DNA from: JAPUDQ01 sp964462335
GTDB lineage: Bacteria; Patescibacteriota; Saccharimonadia; Saccharimonadales; Saccharimonadaceae
DNA: 43,636 bases
NCBI GenBank assembly: GCA_964462335.1
Contig: CAYWYG010000005.1
Location: forward strand, 1 to 43,636
Direction of reading: 5' to 3'
Shown here: positions 15,174 through 22,742 of the stretch, piece after piece
How positions within the stretch are numbered: position 1 is the stretch's first letter
Layout: the number at the start of each line of letters is the position of its first letter
The notes under the pieces: model-generated
Databases searched by the model: none
Told to the model about the DNA's origin: nothing
The model's input: the letters and a program-made list of their open reading frames with translations, nothing else
Program-made: the position numbers and the translations under genes

Positions 15174-18100
15174 ATGAAACGCTACGATCCAAAGACTATC
15201 GAGCCGAAATGGCAAAAAATCTGGGATGAGACCCGAGTCTACCGGGCTGATCTAGAGTCTGACAAGCCAAAATACATCGCCATGAGCATGTTTAACTACC
15301 CGAGCGGCGCCGGTATCCACATCGGTCATGCCATGAACTACACCATCAGCGATGTCATGGCGCGGTACAAACGCCAGCAAGGTTACGAGAGTTACCATCC
15401 GGTCGGTTGGGATGCCTTCGGATTGCCGGCAGAGAACTATGCGATCAAGACGGGCGTGAGCCCCCAAGCGTCGATGGCGCAGATCATCCCGAGTTACCAC
15501 ACGCAGTATAAGGCAATGGGGTGGAGCAACGATTGGTCCAAAGAGATCAGCACGCACCTGCCTGAGTATTATCGATGGACGCAGTGGATATTTGCAGAGA
15601 TGTACCGTCAAGGTCTCGCCTACCAAGATGCGCGGATGCAGTGGTGGTGTACAAAGTGCCAGACAGTACTCGCAAACGAACAAGTGATCGATGGTAAATG
15701 TTGGCGGCATGATGCCTCGGACGACCCAGAAGTACAGAAAAAAGAAGTCAAACAGTGGTTTTTCAAGATCACTAAGTACGCCGATGAGCTACTCGAAGCG
15801 ACCGACGCACTCGATTGGAGTGATGTCGTCAAAACTGCACAGAAAAACTGGATCGGTCGCTCGGTCGGGGCAGAGATTGAATTTGCCGTAGAACCAGCGG
15901 AAAGCGGAAAGCGGAAAGCGGAAAGCAAATCACAAGATACTATTCTTCCAAAATCCAAAATCCAAAATCCAAAATCCACTATCACCGTCTTTACCACTCG
16001 TCCCGATACCATATTCGGTGCGACATTTCTCGTACTGGCGCCTGAGCATGAGCTGGTGGAGAGCCTGACGACGCCCGAACAATCTGAGGCAGTAAAGTGC
16101 TACGTGCAAGAATCGCTCAAAAAATCCGAGGTGGAGCGCCAAAGTGAAGGCAAAGAAAAAACAGGGGTATTTACCGGTAGTTATGCAACGAACCCTATGA
16201 ATGGGGCGAAAATGCCTATCTGGGTGGCCGATTATGTCCTCGGCGGCTACGGTACAGGCGCCATCATGGCGGTGCCGGCACACGACGAACGTGACCATGA
16301 GTTTGCGAAGAAATTTGATCTGCCGATTATACGTGTGGTTGCACGGGATTTTGGTGCACCGTTACCAGATGCGCAAGAGGTTACAGGGGCTGTTGTCATT
16401 GTGTATGACGATGCTCGTAAGCGGTTTTTAGGCGTCAAGACAAATACGAATGGCGGTCTTTGGCTCAGCGGTGGCGGCTCAGAACCAGGTGAAACATTCG
16501 AGCAGACGGCGATAAGAGAGCTCAAGGAAGAGACGGGTTTTCATAAGTTTTCTCGAGTTGTAGCACTCGGTGACCCCGTGTTTTCGTATTACTACAATGA
16601 CGTAAAAAAGATTGCTAAACGCTCATATGGACAAGGCTATTTATTCTTTGTAGATTCTGAGTACCAGGAGAAACCAAGTCCTGAAGCACACGAAATATCA
16701 TTTGAGACAGACTGGTACTCATATGATGAGCTCGTAGCGGGTATTGAAAAAGTTGGTGGCGGTGTCGAACATTGGTTGGCTATGCTGGCCTCGGCACAGC
16801 AAATTATAGATGGTAAGGAAATAGAAATCTTCCACGGTGATGGGATACTGGTCAACTCCGGTGCGTTTGATGGCGTGGATTCTGCTGAGGCGCGAGATTT
16901 GATCGTGCAGCATCTCGAGCGCGAGGGACTTGGACGGGCGAAGACGACCTACAAGATCCGTGACTGGAGTGTCAGTCGCCAGCGGTACTGGGGTGCGCCG
17001 ATCCCGATCGTGAACTGTCCTCATGACGGCGCAGTACTCGTACCGGATGATCAATTGCCAGTCGTCTTGCCAGAACTGGATGAGTATGCTCCGAGCGGTG
17101 ATGGTCGCAGTGCGCTGGCGCGGGCGACGGAGTGGCTCAAGACGACGTGTCCGACGTGCGGTGGTCCAGCCGAGCGCGAAACCGATACGCTTGATACCTA
17201 TATCTGTAGTTCGTGGTATGAATTGCGTTATTTTGACCCGACCAACGATACAAAACCATTTGCGCCTGCGGTTGCAAGCCACTGGATGCCGATCGATTTT
17301 TATAATGGTGGCGATCACGCGACAGCGCACCTGATCTATGTGCGGTTTGTGGCTCGATTTTTCCATAAACTTGGGATGCTCGATGACCCGGAACCGTTCA
17401 AAAAGTTCCTTTTCAATGGCAAGGTGACGGCAAGCGACGGACAGATGTTTAGCAAGAGCAAAGGCAACGGTGTCGATCCGCTTGAGATTATCAACCAAGG
17501 CTATGGTGCTGACGCACTCCGTACGTACTTGATGTTTGCAGCACCGCTTGATTTGTGGGTTCGCTGGGATCCGCAGGGCGTACCGGGCACACATCGGTTC
17601 CTCTCGCGCATCTGGAATCTCGTACAAGAGTTTCTCGTAACTGATCCGAAATCCATCGACCAGCAGGCGGACCAAAATCCAAAATCTACGACGGTACTGC
17701 ATAGTATACATGTGACGATCAAAAAAGTGACCGAGGATCTCGAGGCGCAAAAATACAACACTGCAATTGCCGCCATGATGAAATGCGTCAATGAACTCTA
17801 TGAGATAAAAGCCCGCGTAGGTTTTGCCGATCATGCGAGCTGGCAGTTTGCGCTCGAGAGCCTATCAGCATTGGTCGCTCCATTTGCGCCGCACACTGCC
17901 GATGAGCTCTGGCATGAACTTGGCCGTGATACGAGTGTCCAGCGAGACAGCTGGCCGACCTGGGACGAACAGTATCTCGCCTCTGACACAATGACGCTCG
18001 CAGTACAGGTCAATGGTAAAGTACGCGCGGAGATAACGGTTGCAGCTGACGCGGCTCGCGAAGATATCGAATCAGCCGCGTGTGCTCACGACCGCATAGT

Positions 18101-18176
18101 TGAGCTTGTCGGCGACAAAAAACCAGCCCGGGTTATCTATGTCCCGGGCCGGTTGGTCAATATCGTCGTAAAGTAA
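15174..18176 (+). CDS. leuS: Leucyl-tRNA synthetase with an internal NUDIX domain
   Basis: A 1000-residue class I synthetase, against about 860 usually. HIGH is GIHIGHAMN (about 48-55) and KMSKS is MFSKSKGN (about 758-765). A zinc-type segment CTKC occurs at 159-162, and the editing domain keeps TTRPDT (274-279) and AHDERD (369-374). Residues about 390-550 are a complete NUDIX domain with the box GSEPGE-x7-REL-x-EE-x-G (435-455), inserted inside the editing domain between DLPIIRVV and HGDGILVNSG. A second insert (about 240-269) is made of heptanucleotide repeats and encodes KSKIQNPKST; a smaller one near residue 830 encodes QNPKST. An extended -10 (TGGTACACT, 15156-15164) ends nine bases before the ATG, so the mRNA is nearly leaderless. 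Confidence 0.96.
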   Translation: MKRYDPKTIEPKWQKIWDETRVYRADLESDKPKYIAMSMFNYPSGAGIHIGHAMNYTISDVMARYKRQQGYESYHPVGWDAFGLPAENYAIKTGVSPQASMAQIIPSYHTQYKAMGWSNDWSKEISTHLPEYYRWTQWIFAEMYRQGLAYQDARMQWWCTKCQTVLANEQVIDGKCWRHDASDDPEVQKKEVKQWFFKITKYADELLEATDALDWSDVVKTAQKNWIGRSVGAEIEFAVEPAESGKRKAESKSQDTILPKSKIQNPKSTITVFTTRPDTIFGATFLVLAPEHELVESLTTPEQSEAVKCYVQESLKKSEVERQSEGKEKTGVFTGSYATNPMNGAKMPIWVADYVLGGYGTGAIMAVPAHDERDHEFAKKFDLPIIRVVARDFGAPLPDAQEVTGAVVIVYDDARKRFLGVKTNTNGGLWLSGGGSEPGETFEQTAIRELKEETGFHKFSRVVALGDPVFSYYYNDVKKIAKRSYGQGYLFFVDSEYQEKPSPEAHEISFETDWYSYDELVAGIEKVGGGVEHWLAMLASAQQIIDGKEIEIFHGDGILVNSGAFDGVDSAEARDLIVQHLEREGLGRAKTTYKIRDWSVSRQRYWGAPIPIVNCPHDGAVLVPDDQLPVVLPELDEYAPSGDGRSALARATEWLKTTCPTCGGPAERETDTLDTYICSSWYELRYFDPTNDTKPFAPAVASHWMPIDFYNGGDHATAHLIYVRFVARFFHKLGMLDDPEPFKKFLFNGKVTASDGQMFSKSKGNGVDPLEIINQGYGADALRTYLMFAAPLDLWVRWDPQGVPGTHRFLSRIWNLVQEFLVTDPKSIDQQADQNPKSTTVLHSIHVTIKKVTEDLEAQKYNTAIAAMMKCVNELYEIKARVGFADHASWQFALESLSALVAPFAPHTADELWHELGRDTSVQRDSWPTWDEQYLASDTMTLAVQVNGKVRAEITVAADAAREDIESAACAHDRIVELVGDKKPARVIYVPGRLVNIVVK
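15897..15926 (+). repeat. Heptamer array GCGGAAA in leuS
   Basis: 4.3 perfect copies of GCGGAAA, translated in frame as SGKRKAES. They lie just before the leuS editing-domain TTRPDT motif. Confidence 0.9.
15948..15978 (+). repeat. Heptamer array CCAAAAT in leuS
   Basis: 4.4 perfect copies of CCAAAAT, translated as SKIQNPKST. It is separated by 21 bases from the GCGGAAA array. Confidence 0.9.
17672..17685 (+). repeat. Short CCAAAAT array in the leuS 3' part
   Basis: Two copies of CCAAAAT, translated as QNPKST, the same peptide as in the upstream leuS array and in pheT. Confidence 0.8.
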
Positions 18177-18195
18177 ACCTACCTAAAGATGGGCA

Positions 18196-18219
18196 AAGCC
18201 CGGATATTACTCCGGGCTT
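18196..18219. terminator. Hairpin between leuS and the convergent gene
   Basis: Arms AAGCCCGG (18196-18203) and CCGGGCTT (18212-18219). The minus-strand gene's TAA lies in the loop. It is short of a clear U-run, so it is a likely but weak bidirectional terminator. Confidence 0.5.
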
Positions 18220-18491
18220 GTCCCTCGTGCTGCATAGAGCTGGTTGGCGCGTAGCGCCATGATGCCCGTGAGGGCACCGGCGAGCGCCAACGGCACCAGG
18301 CCAAAAGTGGGGTACTGGCCGCGCATGGCGGCGAAGATAACCCACACTGCGCAGATGCCGAGGTTGACGATCGCGGTGATCGCGTAGACCACCCGAAGGC
18401 GGTCAAGCCGACTCGTGCTACCTGCCCGAAGGCAGTACAACACTGTGGCTGCGATCCATGCCAGCTCGACGATGATAGTCGTGAGGCTCAT
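18207..18491 (-). CDS. Small four-helix membrane protein
   Basis: A 94-residue protein with about three to four hydrophobic segments: SLTTIIVELAWIAATVLY, VVYAITAIVNLGICAVWVIF, and FGLVPLALAGALTGIMAL. A short basic loop (SRLDRLR) separates the first two. No family is recognised. The ATG at 18491 is chosen because GAGAAG lies just upstream and the promoter is about 60 bases further up. Codons are GC-rich compared with neighbours, and it is a solitary minus-strand gene between plus-strand housekeeping genes. Confidence 0.7.
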   Translation of the reverse strand: MSLTTIIVELAWIAATVLYCLRAGSTSRLDRLRVVYAITAIVNLGICAVWVIFAAMRGQYPTFGLVPLALAGALTGIMALRANQLYAARGTSPE

Positions 18492-18549
18492 ACTTCTCAC
18501 TTCTTTCTCGTGTAGTGCAAGGGACACCGAGCGAATGCTCAGTATTTTT

Positions 18550-18578
18550 ATATTAACACAAGTACAATAAAAAGTCAA
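18550..18578 (-). promoter_or_regulatory. Promoter of the small membrane protein
   Basis: On the minus strand TTGACT (18578-18573), a 17-bp spacer and TAATAT (18555-18550). The leader would be about 50 bases. Confidence 0.7.
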
Positions 18579-18589
18579 TGCTTTTGTGC

Positions 18590-18618
18590 TTGAGTTTGTG
18601 TGACAACTGAGGTATACT
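18590..18618 (+). promoter_or_regulatory. Promoter of rpmF-nusB
   Basis: TTGAGT (18590-18595), a 17-bp spacer and TATACT (18613-18618), divergent from the promoter of the minus-strand membrane gene. Confidence 0.7.
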
Positions 18619-18657
18619 GAGTAACAAGTTTTAAACAGATAAGTTAGGAGATACCAG

Positions 18658-18801
18658 ATGGGAAGGCCGAAGAAACAATCTTCACCACGCAAAACTGGTC
18701 TACGCCGCTCGCACCTCGTGCTCAAGCTCGCTCGTGCGGTCAACGCGAAAAGCCCAGTCAAAGTTCGCACTACCAAACGCGAATCAGGCAAAGCAAAGTA
18801 G
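18658..18801 (+). CDS. rpmF: 50S ribosomal protein L32
   Basis: A 47-residue basic protein beginning MGRPKKQSSPRKTGLRRSHL, which fits the L32 pattern PKK-x-S-x2-R-x3-RRSH. The zinc cysteines found in many L32 proteins are absent, and the tail is short and Lys-rich. AGGAG (18646-18650) and a TTGAGT/TATACT promoter precede it. L32 is a small structural protein of the large subunit. nusB follows 64 bases downstream. Its size makes it easy to miss; the motif and the ribosome binding site give good support. Confidence 0.82.
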   Translation: MGRPKKQSSPRKTGLRRSHLVLKLARAVNAKSPVKVRTTKRESGKAK

Positions 18802-18865
18802 TTTTTGTACCACCGCGCAAAACTACCGTTTTTTAATAACTAAAGGAACCAATTAGTAAACCACT

Positions 18866-19324
18866 ATGGCATCCAATCGTCACCTTGGTCGTATCATCGC
18901 TCTGCAGACACTGTATGAGTATGATTTTCGTCTGTTGTGTCACGATGATACGGCAGATCTCGATGAGATATTGGGTCGCAACCTCGAGCGATACGAGAAG
19001 ACGCTCGACAACAAGTCATTTGTCAAAACACTTGTGCAAGGGGTGGCCAAAAAGTCCGTTGAACTCGATGCGATTATCCAGCCGATAGCGCCAGAATGGC
19101 CGCTCGATCAGATCGCGCGCGTCGACCGTACGATACTGCGTATGGCCGTGTACGAGCTGACCGAATGTAAAGATACGGTCCCGCCGAAGGTTGCGATCAA
19201 TGAAGCGGTTGAGCTCGCCAAAGCATTTGGTTCCGATAATTCATCGAAGTTCATCAATGGCGTCCTCGGGACTGCCTATCGAATTTTGATCGAGGATCCA
19301 GACCATGCAAACGCCAAAACTTGA
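18866..19324 (+). CDS. nusB: Transcription antitermination factor NusB
   Basis: A 152-residue all-helical protein. The features include an N-terminal RIIALQTLYEYDF helix, IAPEWPLDQIARVDRTILRMAVYEL (about 76-100), VAINEAVELAKAFGSDNSSKFINGVLG (about 114-140), all characteristic of NusB. It binds boxA RNA with S10 for rRNA antitermination. AAGGAACC lies 16 bases before the ATG, further than usual. The next gene starts 20 bases inside its 3' end, so translation is coupled. Confidence 0.96.
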   Translation: MASNRHLGRIIALQTLYEYDFRLLCHDDTADLDEILGRNLERYEKTLDNKSFVKTLVQGVAKKSVELDAIIQPIAPEWPLDQIARVDRTILRMAVYELTECKDTVPPKVAINEAVELAKAFGSDNSSKFINGVLGTAYRILIEDPDHANAKT

Positions 19325-19799
19325 TAAATTTAAAAAGTATTTCCATCGCAAGAAAGCATCGATTGATGAGGTTGTGCGGGAGCTGACTGCAGGCGGTATC
19401 GTATTTCGTCGCACCAAAGCTGGTGAAATCGAGATATTGCTCATCAAGGACCCCAAAGGCCGCTGGTCGATTCCCAAAGGGCATGTCGAAGAGGATGAAA
19501 CTGCACAAGAGACGGCGTTGCGCGAGATAGCCGAAGAAGCGGGGCTTAAGGAAACTGAAGCGATTTGCTGGCTCGGCAAAACACATTTTCGCTACCGACG
19601 TCTTTCGACATTGGTACTCATGACGACACAGATCTATCTAGTCAAAGCGACCAATCCGCATGAGAGGGCAAAAAAAGAAGAATTCTATGATGAGATCAAA
19701 TGGTTCCCGTTCAACGAGGCGCTCGAGGCAGTCGAGTATGAAGATATCAGCAAGCTGATGTTGCTTGCGATGAAGAGGATTCGCCATGCAGGGCATTGA
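19305..19799 (+). CDS. NUDIX hydrolase
   Basis: A 164-residue NUDIX protein. The box GHVEEDE-x7-REIAEEAGL lies near residues 65-87, with a preceding KGRWSIPKGH segment typical of Ap4A or dinucleoside polyphosphate hydrolases and MutT-like enzymes. The substrate is not fixed by sequence. It overlaps nusB and the rnc start (14 bases), so nusB-nudix-rnc is one operon. It is distinct from the NUDIX domain inserted in LeuRS. Confidence 0.92.
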   Translation: MQTPKLDKFKKYFHRKKASIDEVVRELTAGGIVFRRTKAGEIEILLIKDPKGRWSIPKGHVEEDETAQETALREIAEEAGLKETEAICWLGKTHFRYRRLSTLVLMTTQIYLVKATNPHERAKKEEFYDEIKWFPFNEALEAVEYEDISKLMLLAMKRIRHAGH

Positions 19800-20517
19800 C
19801 ACGACTCCGTACCAGACGTTTGCGCGCGAACAGCTCGGGTTTGAATTTGCCGATGTCGATCTGATCGTCACCGCATTTACCCATCGTAGTTATATGAATG
19901 AGCATCGTAAAAGTGCGCGTGAGCACAACGAACGCTTGGAGTTTCTCGGTGATGCAGTGCTCGAGCTGTCGGTAACGGATTATTTGTTCAAGAACTTTAG
20001 TGAGCCTGAGGGTATCTTGACGAGTTGGCGGAGTGCGCTCGTACGCACCGAAAGCATCTCGGCGGCAGGAGCCACGCTCGGGTATGAACCACTGATCCGT
20101 TTGAGCAGAGGTGAAAAACATGGCTCAGATAGGGCGCGGGCACAGATCCTCGCCAATGCATTTGAGGCACTGATCGGTGCGATCTACCTCGAGAAAGGCT
20201 ATCAGGTAGCAGATGAATTTATCAACCGCACTATCCTCAGTAAACTCGACGATATCCTCAAAAGTGGCAGTTGGCGCGACCCAAAGAGCCACCTCCAGGA
20301 AGTCTCGCAGAGTATCGACGGTCTCACGCCGCAGTATCGAGTGATCGAAGAGATTGGGCCAGACCACGAAAAAGAATTTACCCTCGGCGTCTATGTCGGC
20401 GACAAGCTGATGGGGACCGGAGTGGGGCCGAGCAAGCAGTTCGCGCAGCAAGAAGCCGCGCGCAACGCCCTGGCTGTCTACGCCGAACAGGAAAAACAAG
20501 CGCAGATAGACGCGTAA
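19786..20517 (+). CDS. rnc: Ribonuclease III
   Basis: A 243-residue double-stranded RNA endonuclease that processes rRNA and mRNA. The signature NERLEFLGDAVLELSVTDYL (about residues 43-62) holds the catalytic acidic residues, a second catalytic region is NAFEALIGAIYLEKG (about 124-138), and a dsRNA-binding domain fills the last 75 residues (PKSHLQEVSQ to KQFAQQEAARNAL). It overlaps the NUDIX gene. The C-terminus is slightly longer than E. coli Rnc (226 aa). Confidence 0.97.
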   Translation: MQGIDTTPYQTFAREQLGFEFADVDLIVTAFTHRSYMNEHRKSAREHNERLEFLGDAVLELSVTDYLFKNFSEPEGILTSWRSALVRTESISAAGATLGYEPLIRLSRGEKHGSDRARAQILANAFEALIGAIYLEKGYQVADEFINRTILSKLDDILKSGSWRDPKSHLQEVSQSIDGLTPQYRVIEEIGPDHEKEFTLGVYVGDKLMGTGVGPSKQFAQQEAARNALAVYAEQEKQAQIDA

Positions 20518-20565
20518 AATCGCACGTAGACCGTATATCGTAGTTCGTATAACGTATAACAAAAA

Positions 20566-20585
20566 ACTCGCCGTCTAAGCGAGTT
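20566..20585 (-). terminator. Terminator of the 139-aa minus-strand gene
   Basis: On the minus strand ACTCGC and GCGAGT arms around GTCTA-type loop bases are followed by TTTTTTG. It may also act on rnc transcripts from the other side. Confidence 0.7.
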
Positions 20586-20592
20586 GTGTCCC

Positions 20593-20642
20593 GGAGTCGG
20601 GTGGACGAGGCCCTGTAAGGGGCCATCAGTCCACCCGACTCC
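20593..20642. repeat. Long GC hairpin between rnc and the 139-aa gene
   Basis: 14-bp perfect arms GGAGTCGGGTGGAC (20593-20606) and GTCCACCCGACTCC (20629-20642) enclose a second 5-bp stem GGCCC/GGGCC. It lies in the 3' untranslated region of the minus-strand gene, before its terminator, and could protect or regulate that mRNA. Confidence 0.7.
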
Positions 20643-20655
20643 ATCATGCCACGCG

Positions 20656-21075
20656 TCAGCTCTCCGGGGCCGATGCCCCGGGTTGCGAGCTGAAGGTGAG
20701 GCCGAGCAGTGTGTGCTCCTCCCACCAGCCATCCATGTCCGGGGAGGGCATGTCGAGCTGGTAGCGCACCGCGGCGACCGTCCAGCTCGTGCTGCCTCCA
20801 CCGTGGGGTTTGAGCCCGCGGACGGTGACGACGGCGACAGAGCGGGACCCGAACCAGAACGTTACCTCTCGCTCCGAGACGTTGCCGATTGGCTTCAGGT
20901 AGTTGACTACCGCTTCGGACGCTGAGGCGAGCGGTCCTGCGCTGATACGGCTGAACCAGCCGAGACGCGTCCAGGCGGGAGGCTTGTAGGAGCCGCTGCC
21001 GTCGGGGTACAGCAGGTGCGTCGCCACGAAGTCCGTGGCGGTGCGAACGCTCGAGGAAAACTCGATCCGTGACAT
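20656..21075 (-). CDS. Hypothetical protein, 139 aa
   Basis: I do not recognise this soluble-looking protein. It begins MSRIEFSSSVRTATDFVATH and contains aromatic-rich strands (REVTFWFGSRSVAVVTVRG, WTVAAVRYQLDM) and DMDGWWEEH near the end. There is no signal peptide. AGGTGG lies eight bases before the chosen ATG at 21075, and a TTGACG/TATCAT promoter is about 100 bases upstream. Codon use is markedly GC-rich compared with rnc and rpsP on either side. It is a single-gene transcription unit on the minus strand. Confidence 0.7.
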   Translation of the reverse strand: MSRIEFSSSVRTATDFVATHLLYPDGSGSYKPPAWTRLGWFSRISAGPLASASEAVVNYLKPIGNVSEREVTFWFGSRSVAVVTVRGLKPHGGGSTSWTVAAVRYQLDMPSPDMDGWWEEHTLLGLTFSSQPGASAPES

Positions 21076-21179
21076 GGTGCATACCACCTTTCTGGCCCGT
21101 TGCAGGCCATAAGCTGACGTGCGGCGTGGTAATGATTCCACAGACAGCGTAAGAATGAGGCCGAATGAACCTCGTACTT

Positions 21180-21208
21180 ATGATAACATATTATAATAGT
21201 TGCGTCAA
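21180..21208 (-). promoter_or_regulatory. Promoter of the 139-aa gene
   Basis: On the minus strand TTGACG (21208-21203), a 17-bp spacer and TATCAT (21185-21180). The leader would be about 95 bases. Confidence 0.65.
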
Positions 21209-21309
21209 TTTTATCGTTTTGTTAGCTCTGATATAACTGTCTTTGAGGTTGTTTGAATATCGCTCAGACTTATTGAAAATTGTAAAATGTAAATTGTCTC
21301 CCGCCCCTG

Positions 21310-21338
21310 TTGACCAGATCAGATGATTGGTCTATAAT
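21310..21338 (+). promoter_or_regulatory. Promoter of rpsP
   Basis: TTGACC (21310-21315), 17 bp, TATAAT (21333-21338), near-consensus; transcription would start about 40 bases before the rpsP ATG. Confidence 0.8.
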
Positions 21339-21387
21339 AGCGTGCTAGTATCATTATCAAATTTGAGAGAATATAAGGAAATATTTC

Positions 21388-21789
21388 ATGCTCGCAATTC
21401 GTTTGCAACGTACTGGCCGCAGCGGCTACCCCATGTACCGTATTGCTGTCCAAGAAGCACAACGCCACCCATCAAGTGGCCGTGTCGTCACCTATGTCGG
21501 TAGCTACAACCCTCACACCAAAGAAACCACTATCGACCTTGAAAAAGTCGAGTTTTACCTAGGCAACGGTGCGCAGCCGACACCACGTGTCGTCAAAGTC
21601 CTCAGCGAGCAGAAAGTCACGCTTCCAGGCTGGGTCAAGACACATTCTGGCGACAAAAAAGTTGCCGTGAAAAATGCCGAGAAACTCCGCAAAAACCAGC
21701 CCAAAGAAGAGCCAGCACCTGAGGCGCCAGCCGAAGAACCAGCCCCTGAAGCTCCTGCGGAAGACTCTGCAGAAACTCCTGCCGAGTAA
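21388..21789 (+). CDS. rpsP: 30S ribosomal protein S16 with acidic tail
   Basis: A 133-residue protein. The S16 domain (about 1-85) has AIRLQRTGRSGYPMYRIAV, a VGSYNPHTKE loop and GAQPTPRVVKVL. S16 is a core small-subunit protein. A tail of about 40 residues follows, rich in Pro, Ala and Glu, with repeated PAPEAPAEE units; typical bacterial S16 is about 80-100 residues. AAGGAA lies nine bases before the ATG, and a strong promoter is upstream. khpA follows about 95 bases downstream, a common rpsP-khpA-trmD order. Confidence 0.96.
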   Translation: MLAIRLQRTGRSGYPMYRIAVQEAQRHPSSGRVVTYVGSYNPHTKETTIDLEKVEFYLGNGAQPTPRVVKVLSEQKVTLPGWVKTHSGDKKVAVKNAEKLRKNQPKEEPAPEAPAEEPAPEAPAEDSAETPAE

Positions 21790-21885
21790 ACAGTTCTGTC
21801 TACCTGATCGTTATAAGCTCAAAACTGATGTTTTGATGTGTGCTACAATATTACCATTACCAGTAGAGACTATAGGAGGTACTGT

Positions 21886-22350
21886 ATGGCAGCATCTATC
21901 GACCAACAATTTATCGAGTACATCGTGAAATCACTCGTCGGACACCCTGATGATGTTGTCGTTGACCGTATCGTCGATGAAAAAGGCGTCTTACTGACCT
22001 TGACGGTGAACCCTGAAGACCTCGGCCGTGTCATCGGCAAACGAGGAGCGACGGCTCAGAGTCTCCGTTCGCTTCTCCGTGCGCTAGGTACCAAAAACGA
22101 CGCCCGTTACAACCTCAAGATCGTCGATGTCGATCGACCAGAGGGTGAGCGTGATATGCCTCGCCAGAAGCCAGCTCCCGTGGCTGATGACACTACCGTA
22201 TCTGACGATGCAGCCTCGACATCCGACTGGAATGACGCATCAGATGACGTAGCTGTGGACAGCTCAGCAGGGAAGCCTGTGGAAAAAGAGTCTGATCTTG
22301 CGGCGAAAACTCGCGCAGAGCTTGCGGATTTGGACGACCTCGATATATAA
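21886..22350 (+). CDS. khpA: KhpA-type KH-domain RNA-binding protein with acidic tail
   Basis: A 155-residue protein with an N-terminal KH domain (about 1-80). The GxxG loop appears in VIGKRGATAQSLRSLLRA. The start is fixed by AGGAGG nine bases before the ATG. Typical KhpA is about 76 residues; here an extra acidic Asp/Ser-rich tail of about 75 residues follows, ending ELADLDDLDI. KhpA, often with KhpB, binds RNA and affects cell division and elongation in Gram-positives. It is placed between rpsP and trmD. Confidence 0.92.
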   Translation: MAASIDQQFIEYIVKSLVGHPDDVVVDRIVDEKGVLLTLTVNPEDLGRVIGKRGATAQSLRSLLRALGTKNDARYNLKIVDVDRPEGERDMPRQKPAPVADDTTVSDDAASTSDWNDASDDVAVDSSAGKPVEKESDLAAKTRAELADLDDLDI

Positions 22351-22374
22351 CAGCGCTCGACAACAGTCTCGCTT

Positions 22375-22402
22375 AAAGAAGGGGGGGTAGCCCCCCTTCT
22401 TT
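22375..22402. terminator. Terminator after khpA
   Basis: 12-bp arms AAAGAAGGGGGG (22375-22386) and CCCCCCTTCTTT (22391-22402) around GTAG, with an AT-rich outer stem. Confidence 0.8.
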
Positions 22403-22535
22403 GATCCGCCAGTAGGCGGATGATTATCCCCCGGATATTAAATTTATTTTCCCGAAGTAAATTCGGAGAAAATAAATAACTATATTCATGTAAATTCATA
22501 TTGCGATACGAATTTACAATTGCTATAATAAGCAC
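22403..22535. other. Non-coding DNA with small hairpins and a promoter
   Basis: It contains a GC palindrome (ATCCGCC-AGTA-GGCGGAT) at the left edge, overlapping the terminator, and an AT-rich hairpin around 22440-22480 (ATTTATTTT and AAAATAAAT arms with CCGAA/TTCGG). A promoter TTGCGA (22501-22506), 17 bp, TATAAT (22524-22529, extended TGC) points rightward. Confidence 0.55.
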
Positions 22536-22654
22536 TAGTTCAATTTACTCTTTCGATAAGACTCTAGAGTAGACCGAACTGCGAGCCCGCCTACCGGCGG
22601 GGGTTAGAGCCTTATTTGTGCTAGAAATCCCGCCCTGTTCGGCGGGATTTCTAG
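22536..22654 (+). ncRNA. Candidate small RNA with strong promoter and terminator hairpin
   Basis: A TTGCGA-17-TATAAT promoter leads into about 120 bases with no reading frame. A long-range stem (AAGACTCT near 22557 with AGAGCCTT near 22607-22614) encloses the hairpin CCCGCC/GGCGGG. The 3' end is a perfect 14-bp hairpin CTAGAAATCCCGCC (22621-22634)/GGCGGGATTTCTAG (22641-22654). The string GTTAGAGCCT is shared with the structured element at 138-147. No known RNA family is recognised. Confidence 0.45.
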
Positions 22655-22742
22655 TTTGCGGAGCTATAGAAAAAGGTAAAGGCTCGGCGAGCGAGCAGGC
22701 GGGTGCAAGATTCGCACACCAAGCCTCTACCTCGAACCGAGC
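22655..22742. terminator. Branched GC hairpin serving the 35-aa gene
   Basis: GGCTCGG (near 22691) and CCGAGCC (near 22737) close a structure that contains a GGTGC/GCACC-type inner stem around GATTC. On the minus strand it follows the stop of the small gene and is succeeded by TTTACCTTTTT. Its role as a terminator is inferred. Confidence 0.5.

Noticed and set aside
15897..15978. CRISPR array
   Set aside because: Units of 7 bases without spacers, inside a coding frame, are tandem repeats and not a CRISPR.
16719..17834. 371-residue minus-strand reading frame
   Set aside because: It is antisense to leuS, whose motifs are intact there; Arg/His-rich composition typical of a shadow frame.
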